In this document: piece after piece, positions 24,300-33,468 of the stretch
How positions within the stretch are numbered: position 1 is the stretch's first letter
Layout: each line of letters opens with the position of its first letter
Source: Cupriavidus neocaledonicus
GTDB lineage: Bacteria > Pseudomonadota > Gammaproteobacteria > Burkholderiales > Burkholderiaceae
Length of the DNA: 64,000 nucleotides
NCBI RefSeq assembly: GCF_000372525.1
Contig: NZ_AQUR01000105.1
Location: forward strand, 328,960 to 392,959
Direction: 5' to 3'
Position numbers and translations under genes: made by a program
The notes under the pieces: model-generated
What the model was told of the DNA's origin: nothing
Database searches by the model: none
What the model saw: only the letters and a program-made list of their open reading frames with translations

Positions 24300-24626
24300 C
24301 AGTTTCTCCTGTTTGCGGGCGGTTGGTTCGGTTTGTGCGGATTCTGACATTTTCTTCGCTCCGAGGCTAACGGCAGTTGTCGGTCTGATACTTAGCATAT
24401 GTGGCGACACGTCGCCCTTTCAAGGCAACGCGCCCGGAACAGGGTGCGCTGCGGGGTCGCTGCGGGGGGCAACGCCCCAGTATTGCCAGCATGCACGAAA
24501 GCGGCGGTGATGAATGTCAGAGAATGTCTATATGACTGCGAGTGATTTTGTAGTGACTTTATATTCGTTTGGGTTGGATATCAATCCAGTTACTCTGGTT
24601 CCACCGTGAAATCAGGAGAACCGAAG
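24300..24626. other. Divergent gap between the DUF883 gene and peroxiredoxin
   Basis: This 327-base gap has no credible gene. The right half (24530-24600) is strikingly AT-rich and contains TATATT at 24560-24565 as a possible -10 for the peroxiredoxin, though I see no matching -35. TGGAT-ATCA-ATCCA just downstream (about 24575-24588) is a short inverted repeat that could be an operator. The left half is GC-rich with a small GGGGC-AAC-GCCCC hairpin. Confidence 0.35.
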
Positions 24627-25265
<639 letters not shown>

Positions 25266-25293
25266 ACACGGCCCCGCCAGGGCGGGGCCGTGT
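25266..25293 (+). terminator. GC-rich hairpin after peroxiredoxin
   Basis: ACACGGCCCCGC and GCGGGGCCGTGT form a perfect 12-bp stem with a 4-base loop, 1 base after the stop. No T-run follows, so it probably acts together with the next terminator. Confidence 0.6.
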
Positions 25294-25351
25294 GCAAGGC
25301 AGGTGTCGTATCGACGGGGGCAGCCTCGTCGTCTCCTTGGTAGTGTGCTTG

Positions 25352-25377
25352 GCCCGGCTTCATCGCCGGGCTTTTTT
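25352..25377 (+). terminator. Rho-independent terminator
   Basis: GCCCGGC-TTCATC-GCCGGGC followed by six T on the plus strand. It ends the peroxiredoxin transcript just before the convergent gcdH stop. Confidence 0.85.
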
Positions 25378-25386
25378 ATGCTGCGA

Positions 25387-26580
25387 TCAGAAGAAGGCTT
25401 GCAGGCCGGTCTGGGCGCGGCCCAGGATCAGCGCGTGGATGTCGTGGGTGCCCTCGTAGGTGTTGACCACCTCCAGGTTGACCACGTGGCGGATCACGCC
25501 GAACTCGTCCGAGATGCCGTTGCCGCCCAGCATGTCGCGCGCCACGCGGGCGATGTCGAGCGACTTGCCGCACGAGTTGCGCTTCATGATCGAGGTGATC
25601 TCGACCGCGGCGGTGCCTTCGTCCTTCATGCGGCCCAGGCGCAGGCAGCCCTGCAGGCCCAGCGTGATCTCGGTCTGCATGTCGGCCAGCTTCTTCTGCA
25701 CCAGCTGGGTGGCGGCCAGCGGGCGGCCGAACTGCTTGCGGTCCAGCGTGTACTGGCGCGCCGTGTGCCAGCAGAATTCGGCGGCGCCCAGCGCGCCCCA
25801 GGCGATGCCGTAGCGAGCCGAGTTCAGGCAGGTGAACGGACCCTTCAGGCCCTTCACGCCCGGCATGATGTTCTCTTCCGGCACGAACACCTGGTCGAGC
25901 ACGATCTCGCCGGTGATCGAGGTGCGCAGGCCGACCTTGCCATGGATGGCCGGGGCGCTCAGGCCCTTCCAGCCCTTTTCCAGGATAAAGCCGCGGATGT
26001 CTTCCTTGCCGTCATCGCCCTGCAGCTTGGCCCAGACCACGAACACGTCGGCGATCGGCGAGTTGGTGATCCACATCTTGGCGCCGGTCAGCTCGTAGCC
26101 GCCGTCGACCTTCTTCGCGCGGGTGACCATCGAGCCCGGGTCGGAGCCGTGGTTCGGCTCGGTCAGGCCGAAGCAGCCGATCCACTCACCGGTGGCCAGC
26201 TTGGGCAGGTACTTCTGCTTCTGCGCCTCGGTGCCGAACTCGTAGATGGGGACCATCACCAGCGACGACTGCACGCTCATCATCGAGCGGTAGCCCGAAT
26301 CGACGCGCTCGACTTCACGCGCGATCAGGCCGTAGCTCACGTAGTTGAGGCCGGGGCCGCCGTATTGCTCGGGGATGGTGGGCCCGAGCAGGCCGAGTTC
26401 GCCCATCTCGCGGAAGATCTCGACGTCGGTCTTCTCGTTGCGGAACGACTGCAGCACGCGCGGCATCAGCTTGTCCTGGCAGTACGCCGCGGCGGCGTCG
26501 CGCACCATGCGCTCGTCGGCGCTCAGTTGCTGGTCGAGCAGCAGGGGGTCGGCCCAGTGGAATTCGGCGTTGGCAGCCAT
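25387..26580 (-). CDS. gcdH: Glutaryl-CoA dehydrogenase
   Basis: This encodes a 397-residue FAD enzyme oxidising and decarboxylating glutaryl-CoA to crotonyl-CoA in lysine, tryptophan and aromatic degradation. FAD motifs CFGLTEPNHGSDPGSM and MWITNSPIADVFVVWAK are visible. The C-terminal NTYEGTHDIHALILGRAQTG contains catalytic Glu376 and is diagnostic for glutaryl-CoA dehydrogenases. AAGGAG precedes the ATG. It is divergent from an IclR regulator with a palindrome in the gap. Confidence 0.95.
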   Translation of the reverse strand: MAANAEFHWADPLLLDQQLSADERMVRDAAAAYCQDKLMPRVLQSFRNEKTDVEIFREMGELGLLGPTIPEQYGGPGLNYVSYGLIAREVERVDSGYRSMMSVQSSLVMVPIYEFGTEAQKQKYLPKLATGEWIGCFGLTEPNHGSDPGSMVTRAKKVDGGYELTGAKMWITNSPIADVFVVWAKLQGDDGKEDIRGFILEKGWKGLSAPAIHGKVGLRTSITGEIVLDQVFVPEENIMPGVKGLKGPFTCLNSARYGIAWGALGAAEFCWHTARQYTLDRKQFGRPLAATQLVQKKLADMQTEITLGLQGCLRLGRMKDEGTAAVEITSIMKRNSCGKSLDIARVARDMLGGNGISDEFGVIRHVVNLEVVNTYEGTHDIHALILGRAQTGLQAFF

Positions 26581-26718
26581 GCAGGTCTCCTTCGGTAGCG
26601 CAGGGAAGCGCCGGGCGGGCGGCTGTGGTGCCGTGGTCCGCGCCGGCGGATTCCGTCATTCGTAACGGGTTGGGCGATCGGTCTGTGATCGTGCGGAGGA
26701 TTTTTTCGGGATCCAGGA

Positions 26719-26737
26719 AGTTCCGCATTGCGGAACT
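26719..26737. promoter_or_regulatory. Probable IclR operator
   Basis: AGTTCCGC-ATT-GCGGAACT is a perfect 19-base palindrome in the gcdH/iclR gap. A further half-site GTTCCG follows at 26739-26744. It lies just downstream of the predicted gcdH start, a repressor-type position. Confidence 0.7.
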
Positions 26738-26752
26738 GTGTTCCGTTGAATT

Positions 26753-26780
26753 AGTATATCGCAATGGTCTTGCCACGCAA
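26753..26780 (-). promoter_or_regulatory. Candidate gcdH promoter
   Basis: Read leftwards: TTGCGT (26780-26775), 16-base spacer, TATACT (26758-26753). Predicted start near 26746, next to the palindrome. Confidence 0.55.
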
Positions 26781-26848
26781 CAGGCAAAACCCTGAACCGC
26801 CGCGCCTTTGTGCGATGAACGGACAAGCGCCGACTGGAGCCGCGAACC

Positions 26849-27679
26849 TTGGCCAACCCCAATCCCAACCCCCAGACCGATCCGTCACTTTCCCAGCAAC
26901 CTGTCTCCGCACCGGTGCGCGACAGCGACCCGAACTTCGTCACCGCGCTGGCGCGCGGCCTGGAGCTGCTGCGTTGCTTCCGCACCGGCGAGGCGATGCT
27001 GGGCAACCAGGAGTTCGTGCGCCGCACCGGCTTTCCCAAGGCCACCGTGAGCCGGCTGGCCGGCACGCTGGTGCAGCTGGGCTACCTGCGCTACGACGAG
27101 AGCCTGGGCAAGTACGCGCTCGATGCCGGGGTGCTCGCGCTGGGCTACGCCTACCTGTCGGCATCGGATGTGGTGTCGCTGGCGCGGCCGCACATGCTGG
27201 CGTTCGCGCAGTCGTACGGGGTCTCGGTCTCGCTCGGCAAGCGCGAGCGCATGGAGGTGATCTACCTGGAATCGATCCGCAACGACGCCGGCGTGATGCT
27301 CGGGCTGGGCGTCGGCTCGCGTCTGTCGCTGGTGTCGAGTTCGATGGGGCGGGCCTACCTGGCCGCCCTGCCGGCGCCGCGCCGCGAGCGCGTGATGGCC
27401 GAGTTCAGCCAGGCCTTCCCGGAGCAATGGAAGCAGCAGGAGGCCGCGACCCGCGCCGCGCTGGCCGAGGCGCAGCAGCGCGGCTATGCCGCGTCGTTCC
27501 GCGACTGGCATCCGGCCATCCATGCCTGCGCGGTGGCGTTCCGGCCGGTGGGGGAGAAGGAGCTGCACATGCTGAGCTGCAGTGCTTCCTATGGCGCGGT
27601 GGACGAGGCGGTGTTCCACCAGACGCTGGCGCCGGCGCTGCAGACGCTGGCGGCAAGGTTGTCCGAACCGGCGGGCTGA
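26849..27679 (+). CDS. IclR-family transcriptional regulator
   Basis: This encodes 276 residues from TTG 26849, chosen because GGAG lies 9-10 bases upstream and no ATG fits. The winged HTH is at about residues 28-90 (ARGLELLRCFRTGEAMLGNQEF, FPKATVSRLAGTLVQLGYL). The effector domain (about 105-270) ends with the IclR-type HAC and SCSASYG motifs. It is divergent from gcdH and probably controls it and itself through the 26719 palindrome. Confidence 0.88.
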   Translation: MANPNPNPQTDPSLSQQPVSAPVRDSDPNFVTALARGLELLRCFRTGEAMLGNQEFVRRTGFPKATVSRLAGTLVQLGYLRYDESLGKYALDAGVLALGYAYLSASDVVSLARPHMLAFAQSYGVSVSLGKRERMEVIYLESIRNDAGVMLGLGVGSRLSLVSSSMGRAYLAALPAPRRERVMAEFSQAFPEQWKQQEAATRAALAEAQQRGYAASFRDWHPAIHACAVAFRPVGEKELHMLSCSASYGAVDEAVFHQTLAPALQTLAARLSEPAG

Positions 27680-27728
27680 GGCAGCCCGCCGGCCGTACGG
27701 CGGTCCCTGCGCGCAGGGACCGCGCGAA

Positions 27729-28619
27729 TCACAGGTCGGTCCGCAATTTCCACAGTTCCGGGAACAGCACCACGTCCAGCATCTTGCGCAGATAGCTGAC
27801 GCCCTCGGTGCCGCCGGTGCCGCGCTTGAAGCCGATCACCCGCTCGACCGTGGTCACATGGCGGAAGCGCCATTGCCGGAACGCGTCTTCCAGGTCGACG
27901 AACTTCTCGCCCAGCTCATAGAGCTCCCAGTGCGCGCCCGGGTTGCGGTAGACCTCCAGCCAGGCCGCCTCGACCGAGGCGTTGTACGCGGTCGGCCGGG
28001 TCCAGTCGCGCTCGACGCAATCGGCGTCGATGGCAAAGCCGCTCCGCGCCATCAGCCGGACCGCCTCGTCGTACAGCGATGGCGTCTTCAGCGCGGCCTC
28101 GACCAGCGCCAGGTGCTCCGGCCGGTGCGCATGCGGACGCAGCATGGCGGCGTTCTTGTTGCCCAGGATGAACTCGATCTCGCGGTACTGGTACGACTGG
28201 AAGCCCGACGACATGCCCAGGTAGGGCCGCATCGCCGAGTATTCCGGCGGCGTCATGGTGGCCAGCACGTTCCACGCTTGCACCAGCTGGTCCATGATGC
28301 GCGACACGCGCGTCAGCATCTTGAACGCCGGCGGCAGGCTGTCGGCCTTGACCGACTCGCGCGCGGCGCGCAGCTCGTGCAGCATCAGCTTCATCCACAG
28401 CTCGGTGGTCTGGTGCTGCACGATAAACAGCATCTCGTTGTGGTCCGGCGACAGCGGATGCTGCGCGCTCAGGATCTGGTCCAGGCCAAGGTAGTCGCCA
28501 TAGCTCATGTTCCTGGCGAAATCCATCTGCGCGCCGTGCCAGCCGTCGCCCTGCGGGCTGGCTGCCGGCGTGGCTGCCGGCGCCGCGCCGGAGAAGGGGC
28601 ATCCCTTGAATTCGCTCAT
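27729..28619 (-). CDS. kynA: Tryptophan 2,3-dioxygenase
   Basis: This encodes a 296-residue haem enzyme opening the indole ring of tryptophan to N-formylkynurenine. Family motifs MSYGDYLGLDQILSAQ, HNEMLFIVQHQTTELWMK (distal His side), MRPYLGMSSGFQSYQYREIE and WRFRHVTTVERVIGFKRGTGGT (proximal His and substrate loop) are all present. Length fits bacterial tetrameric enzymes. It is the last gene of kynBUA, 13 bases after kynU. Confidence 0.98.
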   Translation of the reverse strand: MSEFKGCPFSGAAPAATPAASPQGDGWHGAQMDFARNMSYGDYLGLDQILSAQHPLSPDHNEMLFIVQHQTTELWMKLMLHELRAARESVKADSLPPAFKMLTRVSRIMDQLVQAWNVLATMTPPEYSAMRPYLGMSSGFQSYQYREIEFILGNKNAAMLRPHAHRPEHLALVEAALKTPSLYDEAVRLMARSGFAIDADCVERDWTRPTAYNASVEAAWLEVYRNPGAHWELYELGEKFVDLEDAFRQWRFRHVTTVERVIGFKRGTGGTEGVSYLRKMLDVVLFPELWKLRTDL

Positions 28620-28632
28620 GATGCGCTCCCGG

Positions 28633-29880
28633 TCAGGTCACCTGGCCGCGCGTCTGGAAGCGCGCGTCGCGATAGGCGCCGCTGTCCAGCACCTCGCGCA
28701 GGATTTCCACAGCATCCCACACCTCGGCGAAGCTGGTGTAGAGCGGCGTGAAGCCGAAGCGGGCGATGCGCGGCTCGCGGTAGTCGCCGATCACGCCGCG
28801 CTCGATCAGGGCCTGCACCAGGGCATAGCCGTCCGGGTGCTCCAGGCTGACCTGGCTGCCGCGGCGCGCGTGCTCGCGCGGCGTCACCAGCGTCAGCGGG
28901 TGGTGGCCGCAGCGGGCTTCGACGAGGTCGATGAACAGGTCGGTCAGCAGCAATGACTTGGCGCGCAGCACCTGCATGCTGGTCTGCGCGAAGATGTCCA
29001 GCCCGCACTCGACCATTGCCAGCGACGTGACCGGCTGCGTGCCGCACAGGAAGCGGCGCACGCCCTCGACCGGCCGGTACTGCGGATCCATCGCGAACGG
29101 CGCGGCATGGCCCCACCAGCCCGACAGCGGCTGCCAGAAGGCATCGCGCAGCGCCGGGGCGACCCAGACGAAGGCGGGCGAGCCCGGGCCGCCGTTCAGG
29201 TACTTGTAGGTGCAGCCGATGGCGTAGTCGGCCCCGGACGCCTTCAGGTCGACCGGCACGGCGCCGGCCGAATGGCACAGGTCCCACACCGTCAGCGCGC
29301 CGCGCGCGTGGGCCAGCTCGGTCAGCCCGGCCATGTCGAGCATCTCGCCGGTCTTGTAGTTGACGTGGGTCAGCATCAGCACCGCGGTATCGGCGCCGAC
29401 GGCCGCGTCGATCTCGGCCGGCGAGTTCACCAGCCGCAGCGAATAGCCCTGCTGCAGCAGGTCGGCCAGGCCCTGGGCAATATACAGGTCGGTGGGGAAG
29501 TTGCTGGCCTCGGAGACGATCACCTTGCGCGCCGGGTCGCGCGACTGCTGCACGCGCAGCGCCGCGGCCAGCACCTTGAACAGGTTGATCGAGGTGGTGT
29601 CGGTCACCACCACTTCATCGTGACCGGCGCCGACCAGCGGCGCCAGCTTGTTGCCCAGGCGCTGCGGCAGGTCGAACCAGCCGGCGCTGTTCCAGCTGCG
29701 GATCAGGCCGTCGCCCCATTCCTCGGCCACCACCTGCGCGGCGCGCGCGGCGGCGGCACGCGGGCGGGCGCCAAGCGAGTTGCCGTCGAGGTAGATCACG
29801 CCCTGGGGCAGCGCGAACTGGTCGCGCAGCGGGTCTTGCTGGTCGAGCCGGATACAGTGCTCGCGGTCAATGGTCGTCAT
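28633..29880 (-). CDS. kynU: Kynureninase
   Basis: This encodes a 415-residue PLP enzyme cleaving kynurenine to anthranilate and alanine. LDGNSLGARPRAA near the N-terminus, VWDLCHSAGAVPVDL, and the PLP-lysine site GCTYKYLNGGPGSP (Lys226) are clear. It is the middle gene of the kyn operon, 36 bases after kynB. Confidence 0.97.
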   Translation of the reverse strand: MTTIDREHCIRLDQQDPLRDQFALPQGVIYLDGNSLGARPRAAAARAAQVVAEEWGDGLIRSWNSAGWFDLPQRLGNKLAPLVGAGHDEVVVTDTTSINLFKVLAAALRVQQSRDPARKVIVSEASNFPTDLYIAQGLADLLQQGYSLRLVNSPAEIDAAVGADTAVLMLTHVNYKTGEMLDMAGLTELAHARGALTVWDLCHSAGAVPVDLKASGADYAIGCTYKYLNGGPGSPAFVWVAPALRDAFWQPLSGWWGHAAPFAMDPQYRPVEGVRRFLCGTQPVTSLAMVECGLDIFAQTSMQVLRAKSLLLTDLFIDLVEARCGHHPLTLVTPREHARRGSQVSLEHPDGYALVQALIERGVIGDYREPRIARFGFTPLYTSFAEVWDAVEILREVLDSGAYRDARFQTRGQVT

Positions 29881-29916
29881 GTCGTGCAGAAAGGCGAGGC
29901 GGGTTCGGGAAAGGGT

Positions 29917-30567
29917 TCAGGCGAGGCTGCGCAGCACCGCGCGCACCGGGCTGGCATCCAGCGCGGCAAAGCGCAGCGGCAGCGCGATCAGTTCATAGTC
30001 GCCGGCATCGACGTGGTCCAGCACGATGCCTTCCAGGATCGCCAGGCCATGGCGGCGCACCGCGTTGTGCGCGTCCATGGTCTTGGAGTCCTGCGGATCG
30101 AGCGAGGGCGTGTCGATGCCGACCAGTTGCACGCCGTGCGCGGCCAGCAGCGCGATGGTGTCGGGCGACACCGCGCAGAAGGCCGGGTCCCACTGCGCCA
30201 GCGGCGCCTGCCGGTAAGTGCGCAGCAGCACCCGCGGCGGCAGCGCCTCGAGCGCGTGCCCGACATGATGGGGCTGCACCAGCGGCGCCGCGCCGATGCA
30301 GTGGATCACGCGGCACGGGCCCAGATAGGGCGCCAGCGGCACGGCGCCGATCGGCGCACCGGCGGCGGCGTAGTGCAGCGGCGCATCCGCATGCGCGCCG
30401 GTGTGCGGCGACAGCGTGATGCGGCCGACATTGACCGGGCAATGGTCGTCGATCTGCCAGGCCGGCTGCTGCTGGAACGGCGTATCGCCAGGCCACACCG
30501 GCGTGGCGGGCGACAGCGGCGGGCTGATGTCCCACAGCCGGCGCGGGTCGGGATTGGGGGCGGTCAT
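29917..30567 (-). CDS. kynB: Kynurenine formamidase
   Basis: This encodes a 216-residue metal-dependent cyclase-fold hydrolase turning N-formylkynurenine into kynurenine. The metal site HTGAHADAPLHY supplies His55, His59 and Asp61, and VGIDTPSLDPQDSK is also typical. It is the first gene of kynBUA, divergent from kynR. A TATGAT at 30621-30626 (minus strand) is a possible -10. Confidence 0.96.
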   Translation of the reverse strand: MTAPNPDPRRLWDISPPLSPATPVWPGDTPFQQQPAWQIDDHCPVNVGRITLSPHTGAHADAPLHYAAAGAPIGAVPLAPYLGPCRVIHCIGAAPLVQPHHVGHALEALPPRVLLRTYRQAPLAQWDPAFCAVSPDTIALLAAHGVQLVGIDTPSLDPQDSKTMDAHNAVRRHGLAILEGIVLDHVDAGDYELIALPLRFAALDASPVRAVLRSLA

Positions 30568-30677
30568 GGGTGTGCGCGGCGCTGTCCGTGGGCGCCGTTT
30601 CGTGTGCCTCGATGTCGGGAATCATAGTCAAAATCGGCGGCAAGAGGCTTGCTAAATGACCCGTCATCTGCCACGTC

Positions 30678-30713
30678 TTTCGCATAGAATGCGAAAAATC
30701 GATAAATTATCGA
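30678..30713. promoter_or_regulatory. Twin palindromes, probable KynR operator
   Basis: TTTCGCAT-AGA-ATGCGAAA (30678-30696) and TCGATAA-A-TTATCGA (30699-30713) are both perfect palindromes, 2 bases apart. They lie 12 bases before the kynR ATG and about 110 bases from the kynB ATG. Lrp-family proteins bind arrays of such sites, so activation of kynB and autoregulation of kynR are both plausible. Confidence 0.7.
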
Positions 30714-30724
30714 AGGAAATTCGA

Positions 30725-31207
30725 ATGAATCTGGATCCTACCGATTTGCGCATCCTGACCTGCCTGCAGGAGAATGGCCGCATCAGCAACCAGGACCTGG
30801 CCGACCGCGTGGCGCTGTCGCCGTCGGCGTGCCTGCGCCGGGTCCGGCTGCTGGAAGAGTCGGGGGTGATCGGCGGCTATCGCGCCTGGTTCGATGCCGA
30901 GCAGCTCGGGCTGGAGCTCGAGGCGATCGTGCAGGTATCGATGCGCCATGACGTGGAGGGCTGGCACGACACCTTCATCGCCGCGGTGCAGTCGTGGCCG
31001 GAAGTGCTGTCGGCGTACATCATTACCGGCGACAGCAACTACATCCTGCGCGTGCAGGCGCGCAACCTGAAGCACTACTCGGACTTCATCGTGAACCGGC
31101 TGTACCGGACGCCCGGCGTGATGGATATCCGCTCGAATATCGTGCTGCAGCGGATCAAGGTGGACAGTTCGCCGCTGGCGATCCTGAAGGCGGCCGCGGC
31201 AGCCTAG
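30725..31207 (+). CDS. kynR: Lrp/AsnC-family regulator KynR
   Basis: This encodes 160 residues. The HTH is at about residues 3-55 (LDPTDLRILTCLQENGRISNQDLADRV, SPSACLRRVRLLEESGVI). The RAM effector domain (about 70-150) contains SAYIITGDSNYILRVQA. ATG 30725 has AAGGAA 6 bases upstream. KynR homologues activate kyn operons in response to kynurenine. Its TAG shares the CTAG tetranucleotide with the stop of the convergent marR gene. Confidence 0.9.
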   Translation: MNLDPTDLRILTCLQENGRISNQDLADRVALSPSACLRRVRLLEESGVIGGYRAWFDAEQLGLELEAIVQVSMRHDVEGWHDTFIAAVQSWPEVLSAYIITGDSNYILRVQARNLKHYSDFIVNRLYRTPGVMDIRSNIVLQRIKVDSSPLAILKAAAAA

Positions 31208-31662
31208 CGCTGCGTGTGCAGCGCGATCAGCTGCCGCAGGGTTTCCTTGAGTTGCGCGCCCTGGCGGGCACCGAAGTCGTCCAGCACGGCGCGCTCGTGC
31301 TGCGCGGCGCGCTCGAGCAGCGGCTGCACCAGCGCCAGGCCGCGCGGCGTGATCGAGACCAGTGCCTGGCGGCGGTCGGTCTTGCCGGCGCGGCGCCGGA
31401 CCAGGTCGTCGTGCGCCATGCGGTCGACCAGCTTGGTCAGCGTGGGCTGCTTGGTCAGCGTGATTTCCGCCAGCGCGCCGACGGTGCAGTCGGGGCGGTC
31501 GGCCAGCGTGGCCAGTACGCGCCATTCCTGCACCGACAGGCCGGTGGCCTCGACTTCGCGATGGAATTCGCCCGAGATCAGATGGCTGGCGCGGGCCAGC
31601 AGGTAGGCCAGGTAGCCGTCGACGAAGGGCTGGGGCGAGGGGGTTGCCGGCAGGTCCGCCAT
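31204..31662 (-). CDS. MarR-family transcriptional regulator
   Basis: This encodes a 152-residue winged-helix regulator. VQEWRVLATLADRPDCTVGALAEITLTKQPTLTKLVDRM is the DNA-binding core, followed by the wing GKTDRRQALVSITPRG. It is 17 bases downstream of the flavin reductase and probably controls the island to its right through the palindrome at 32260. The effector is likely an aromatic acid or its CoA ester, by analogy with MarR regulators of aromatic catabolism. Confidence 0.9.
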   Translation of the reverse strand: MADLPATPSPQPFVDGYLAYLLARASHLISGEFHREVEATGLSVQEWRVLATLADRPDCTVGALAEITLTKQPTLTKLVDRMAHDDLVRRRAGKTDRRQALVSITPRGLALVQPLLERAAQHERAVLDDFGARQGAQLKETLRQLIALHTQR

Positions 31663-31679
31663 GATGGGGCAGGGACTGT

Positions 31680-32240
31680 TCAGAGATCGAGCGGGGCGGT
31701 GGTGGTGAACTGGCCGCCCTGGAAAATCAGCGGGCCGTCCTTGCCATCGAGCACGCCGCAGCGCTCCACCTCGCCGACAAAGATAACGTGGTCGCCTTCG
31801 TCGTAGCGGCTGCGGTTGTGGCATTCGAACCAGGCCAGCGCATTCGACAGGATCGGCAGGCCGGTGGCTGAAAGCCGGTAATCGACGCCGGCGAAGCGGT
31901 CGCCCTTGAGCGTGGCGAAGCGCTGGCAAAGGTCCAGCTGCGAGGCCGACAGCACGTTGATGATGTAGTGGGTGCCGTCGCGGAACATCGGCAGGCTGTT
32001 GGCGCGCGTGGCCATGCTCCACAGCACCAGCGGCGGCTCCAGCGACACCGAGTTGAACGAACTGGCGGTGATGCCGATGAACGGCGGCGCACCCGCCGCA
32101 ACCGATTCGTTGCTGGCGCGCGTGGTGATCACCGTGACCCCGGTCGCGAACTGCGACAGGGTGCGGCGGAAGTGCATCGCATCGAAGTCCGGAGCGGCGG
32201 CTACGCTGGCGATCCGTGGCTGGGCCTCAGGCATGCCCAT
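31680..32240 (-). CDS. Flavin reductase (HpaC/RutF-like)
   Basis: This encodes a 186-residue NAD(P)H:flavin oxidoreductase domain protein. HFRRTLSQFATGVTVITT and GITASSFNSVSLEPPLVLWSM are the FMN-binding signatures, and GDHVIFVGEVE closes the fold. I chose ATG 32240 because GGAG lies 5 bases upstream; ATG 32261 would add 7 residues but has no ribosome site and overlaps the palindrome. Such reductases supply FMNH2 or FADH2 to a partner monooxygenase. The acyl-CoA-dehydrogenase-like gene at 34381 is a candidate partner. Confidence 0.87.
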   Translation of the reverse strand: MGMPEAQPRIASVAAAPDFDAMHFRRTLSQFATGVTVITTRASNESVAAGAPPFIGITASSFNSVSLEPPLVLWSMATRANSLPMFRDGTHYIINVLSASQLDLCQRFATLKGDRFAGVDYRLSATGLPILSNALAWFECHNRSRYDEGDHVIFVGEVERCGVLDGKDGPLIFQGGQFTTTAPLDL

Positions 32241-32259
32241 GGGGGCTCCACTGGAGTTC

Positions 32260-32271
32260 ATGAAATTTCAT
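32260..32271. promoter_or_regulatory. Probable MarR operator
   Basis: ATGAAATTTCAT is a perfect 12-base palindrome followed by an AT-alternating run up to 32280 that offers -10 elements in both directions. It sits in the flavin reductase/nicX-like gap. Confidence 0.55.
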
Positions 32272-32397
32272 ATATATTATTCGCGCCAGGGGCGGCAAGT
32301 TCAAGTCCGGCGCCGCCGGCGCTGGCCGCTGCACAAAGCGTGGGCGGCCGGGCCCCATAGAACAAGAAGCCAACAACAAGCAGCAGGAGACAAGCGC

Positions 32398-33468
32398 ATG
32401 CTCATCGAGCAGATCGAACACCGCTGGCTGGCGGCGTTCCGCCGCACGCTGGAACTCTGTGCCCTGCGGCACGGGGATGTCGTCGGAATTGTAACGGAGT
32501 CCCAATCCCGCCCTGTCAACGTGGCCTTGGCCGAGCTGGCCGCGCAGTTGCTCGGGGCCATTCCCGTGCGGATCCAGGTGCCGACCCCGGCGCTTGCCGC
32601 CCCGGCGCCGGTGCGCTCCACCGGCGCCAGCGATGCCTTGCAGCAACTCGCTCCGGTGCTGGCGGCGCTGTCACGCTGCCAGCTGGTGCTCGACTGCACC
32701 GTCGAGGGCCTGTTGCACGCCCCCGAATTGCCCCAGATCCTGCGCGGTGCCGACGGCGTGGTGCCGCGCATGCTGATGGTCAGCAACGAGCACCCCGAGA
32801 TCCTGGAGCGCTGCCAACCCGATCCGTCGCTGGAGACCACCGTGCGCGCGGCGATGAAGCGCCTGCGCGGCGCGCGCGAGATGCGCGTGCATTCGGCGGC
32901 CGGCACCGAGCTGCGCATCGGCCTGGCCGACGCGCGCGTGGGTGGCGTCTGGGGCTTCTGCAACAAGCCCGGCCAGGTCTCGCACTGGCCCGGCGGCCTG
33001 TGCCTGGCGTTCCCGGCCGGGCGCCAGGTCAACGGCACGCTGGTGCTGGCGCCGGGCGACGTCAACCTGACCTTCAAGACCTACCTGCGCGACACCGTGG
33101 TCTGCCATATCGAGGACGACTATATCGTCGCGGTCGAGGGCCAGGGCGTCGACGCCGACATGATGCGCGGCTACTACCAGGCCTGGGCCGACCGCGAAGG
33201 CACGCGCGATGCCTACGCGGTCTCGCATGTGGGCTGGGGCCTGAACCGGCTGGCGCGCTGGGACGCGATGACGTTCTACGACAAGCGCGATTGCAACGGC
33301 ACCGAGCTGCGCGCCTTCGCCGGCAATTTCCTGTTCTCGACCGGCGCCAACGAGGTCGCCGGGCGGCATACGTTGGGCCACTTCGACCTGCCGCTGCGCA
33401 ACTGCACGGTGTCGCTAGACGGCCGCAACGAGGTCGAGGCCGGCACGCTGGTAGAGGTGGCCGCATGA
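32398..33468 (+). CDS. NicX-like 2,5-dihydroxypyridine dioxygenase
   Basis: This 356-residue protein has the M29 aminopeptidase-like fold of NicX, an Fe(II) extradiol-type enzyme opening 2,5-dihydroxypyridine. The C-terminal half matches NicX in several blocks: SHVGWGLNRLARWDAM, RAFAGNFLFSTGANEVAGRH and GHFDLPLRNC, which carry metal-binding His and Asp residues. The N-terminal third is more diverged. CAGGAG lies 7-8 bases before ATG 32398. It overlaps the hydrolase gene by ATGA. Because the other genes of nicotinate breakdown are absent, the true substrate may be a related aminophenol or hydroxypyridine. Confidence 0.75.
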   Translation: MLIEQIEHRWLAAFRRTLELCALRHGDVVGIVTESQSRPVNVALAELAAQLLGAIPVRIQVPTPALAAPAPVRSTGASDALQQLAPVLAALSRCQLVLDCTVEGLLHAPELPQILRGADGVVPRMLMVSNEHPEILERCQPDPSLETTVRAAMKRLRGAREMRVHSAAGTELRIGLADARVGGVWGFCNKPGQVSHWPGGLCLAFPAGRQVNGTLVLAPGDVNLTFKTYLRDTVVCHIEDDYIVAVEGQGVDADMMRGYYQAWADREGTRDAYAVSHVGWGLNRLARWDAMTFYDKRDCNGTELRAFAGNFLFSTGANEVAGRHTLGHFDLPLRNCTVSLDGRNEVEAGTLVEVAA

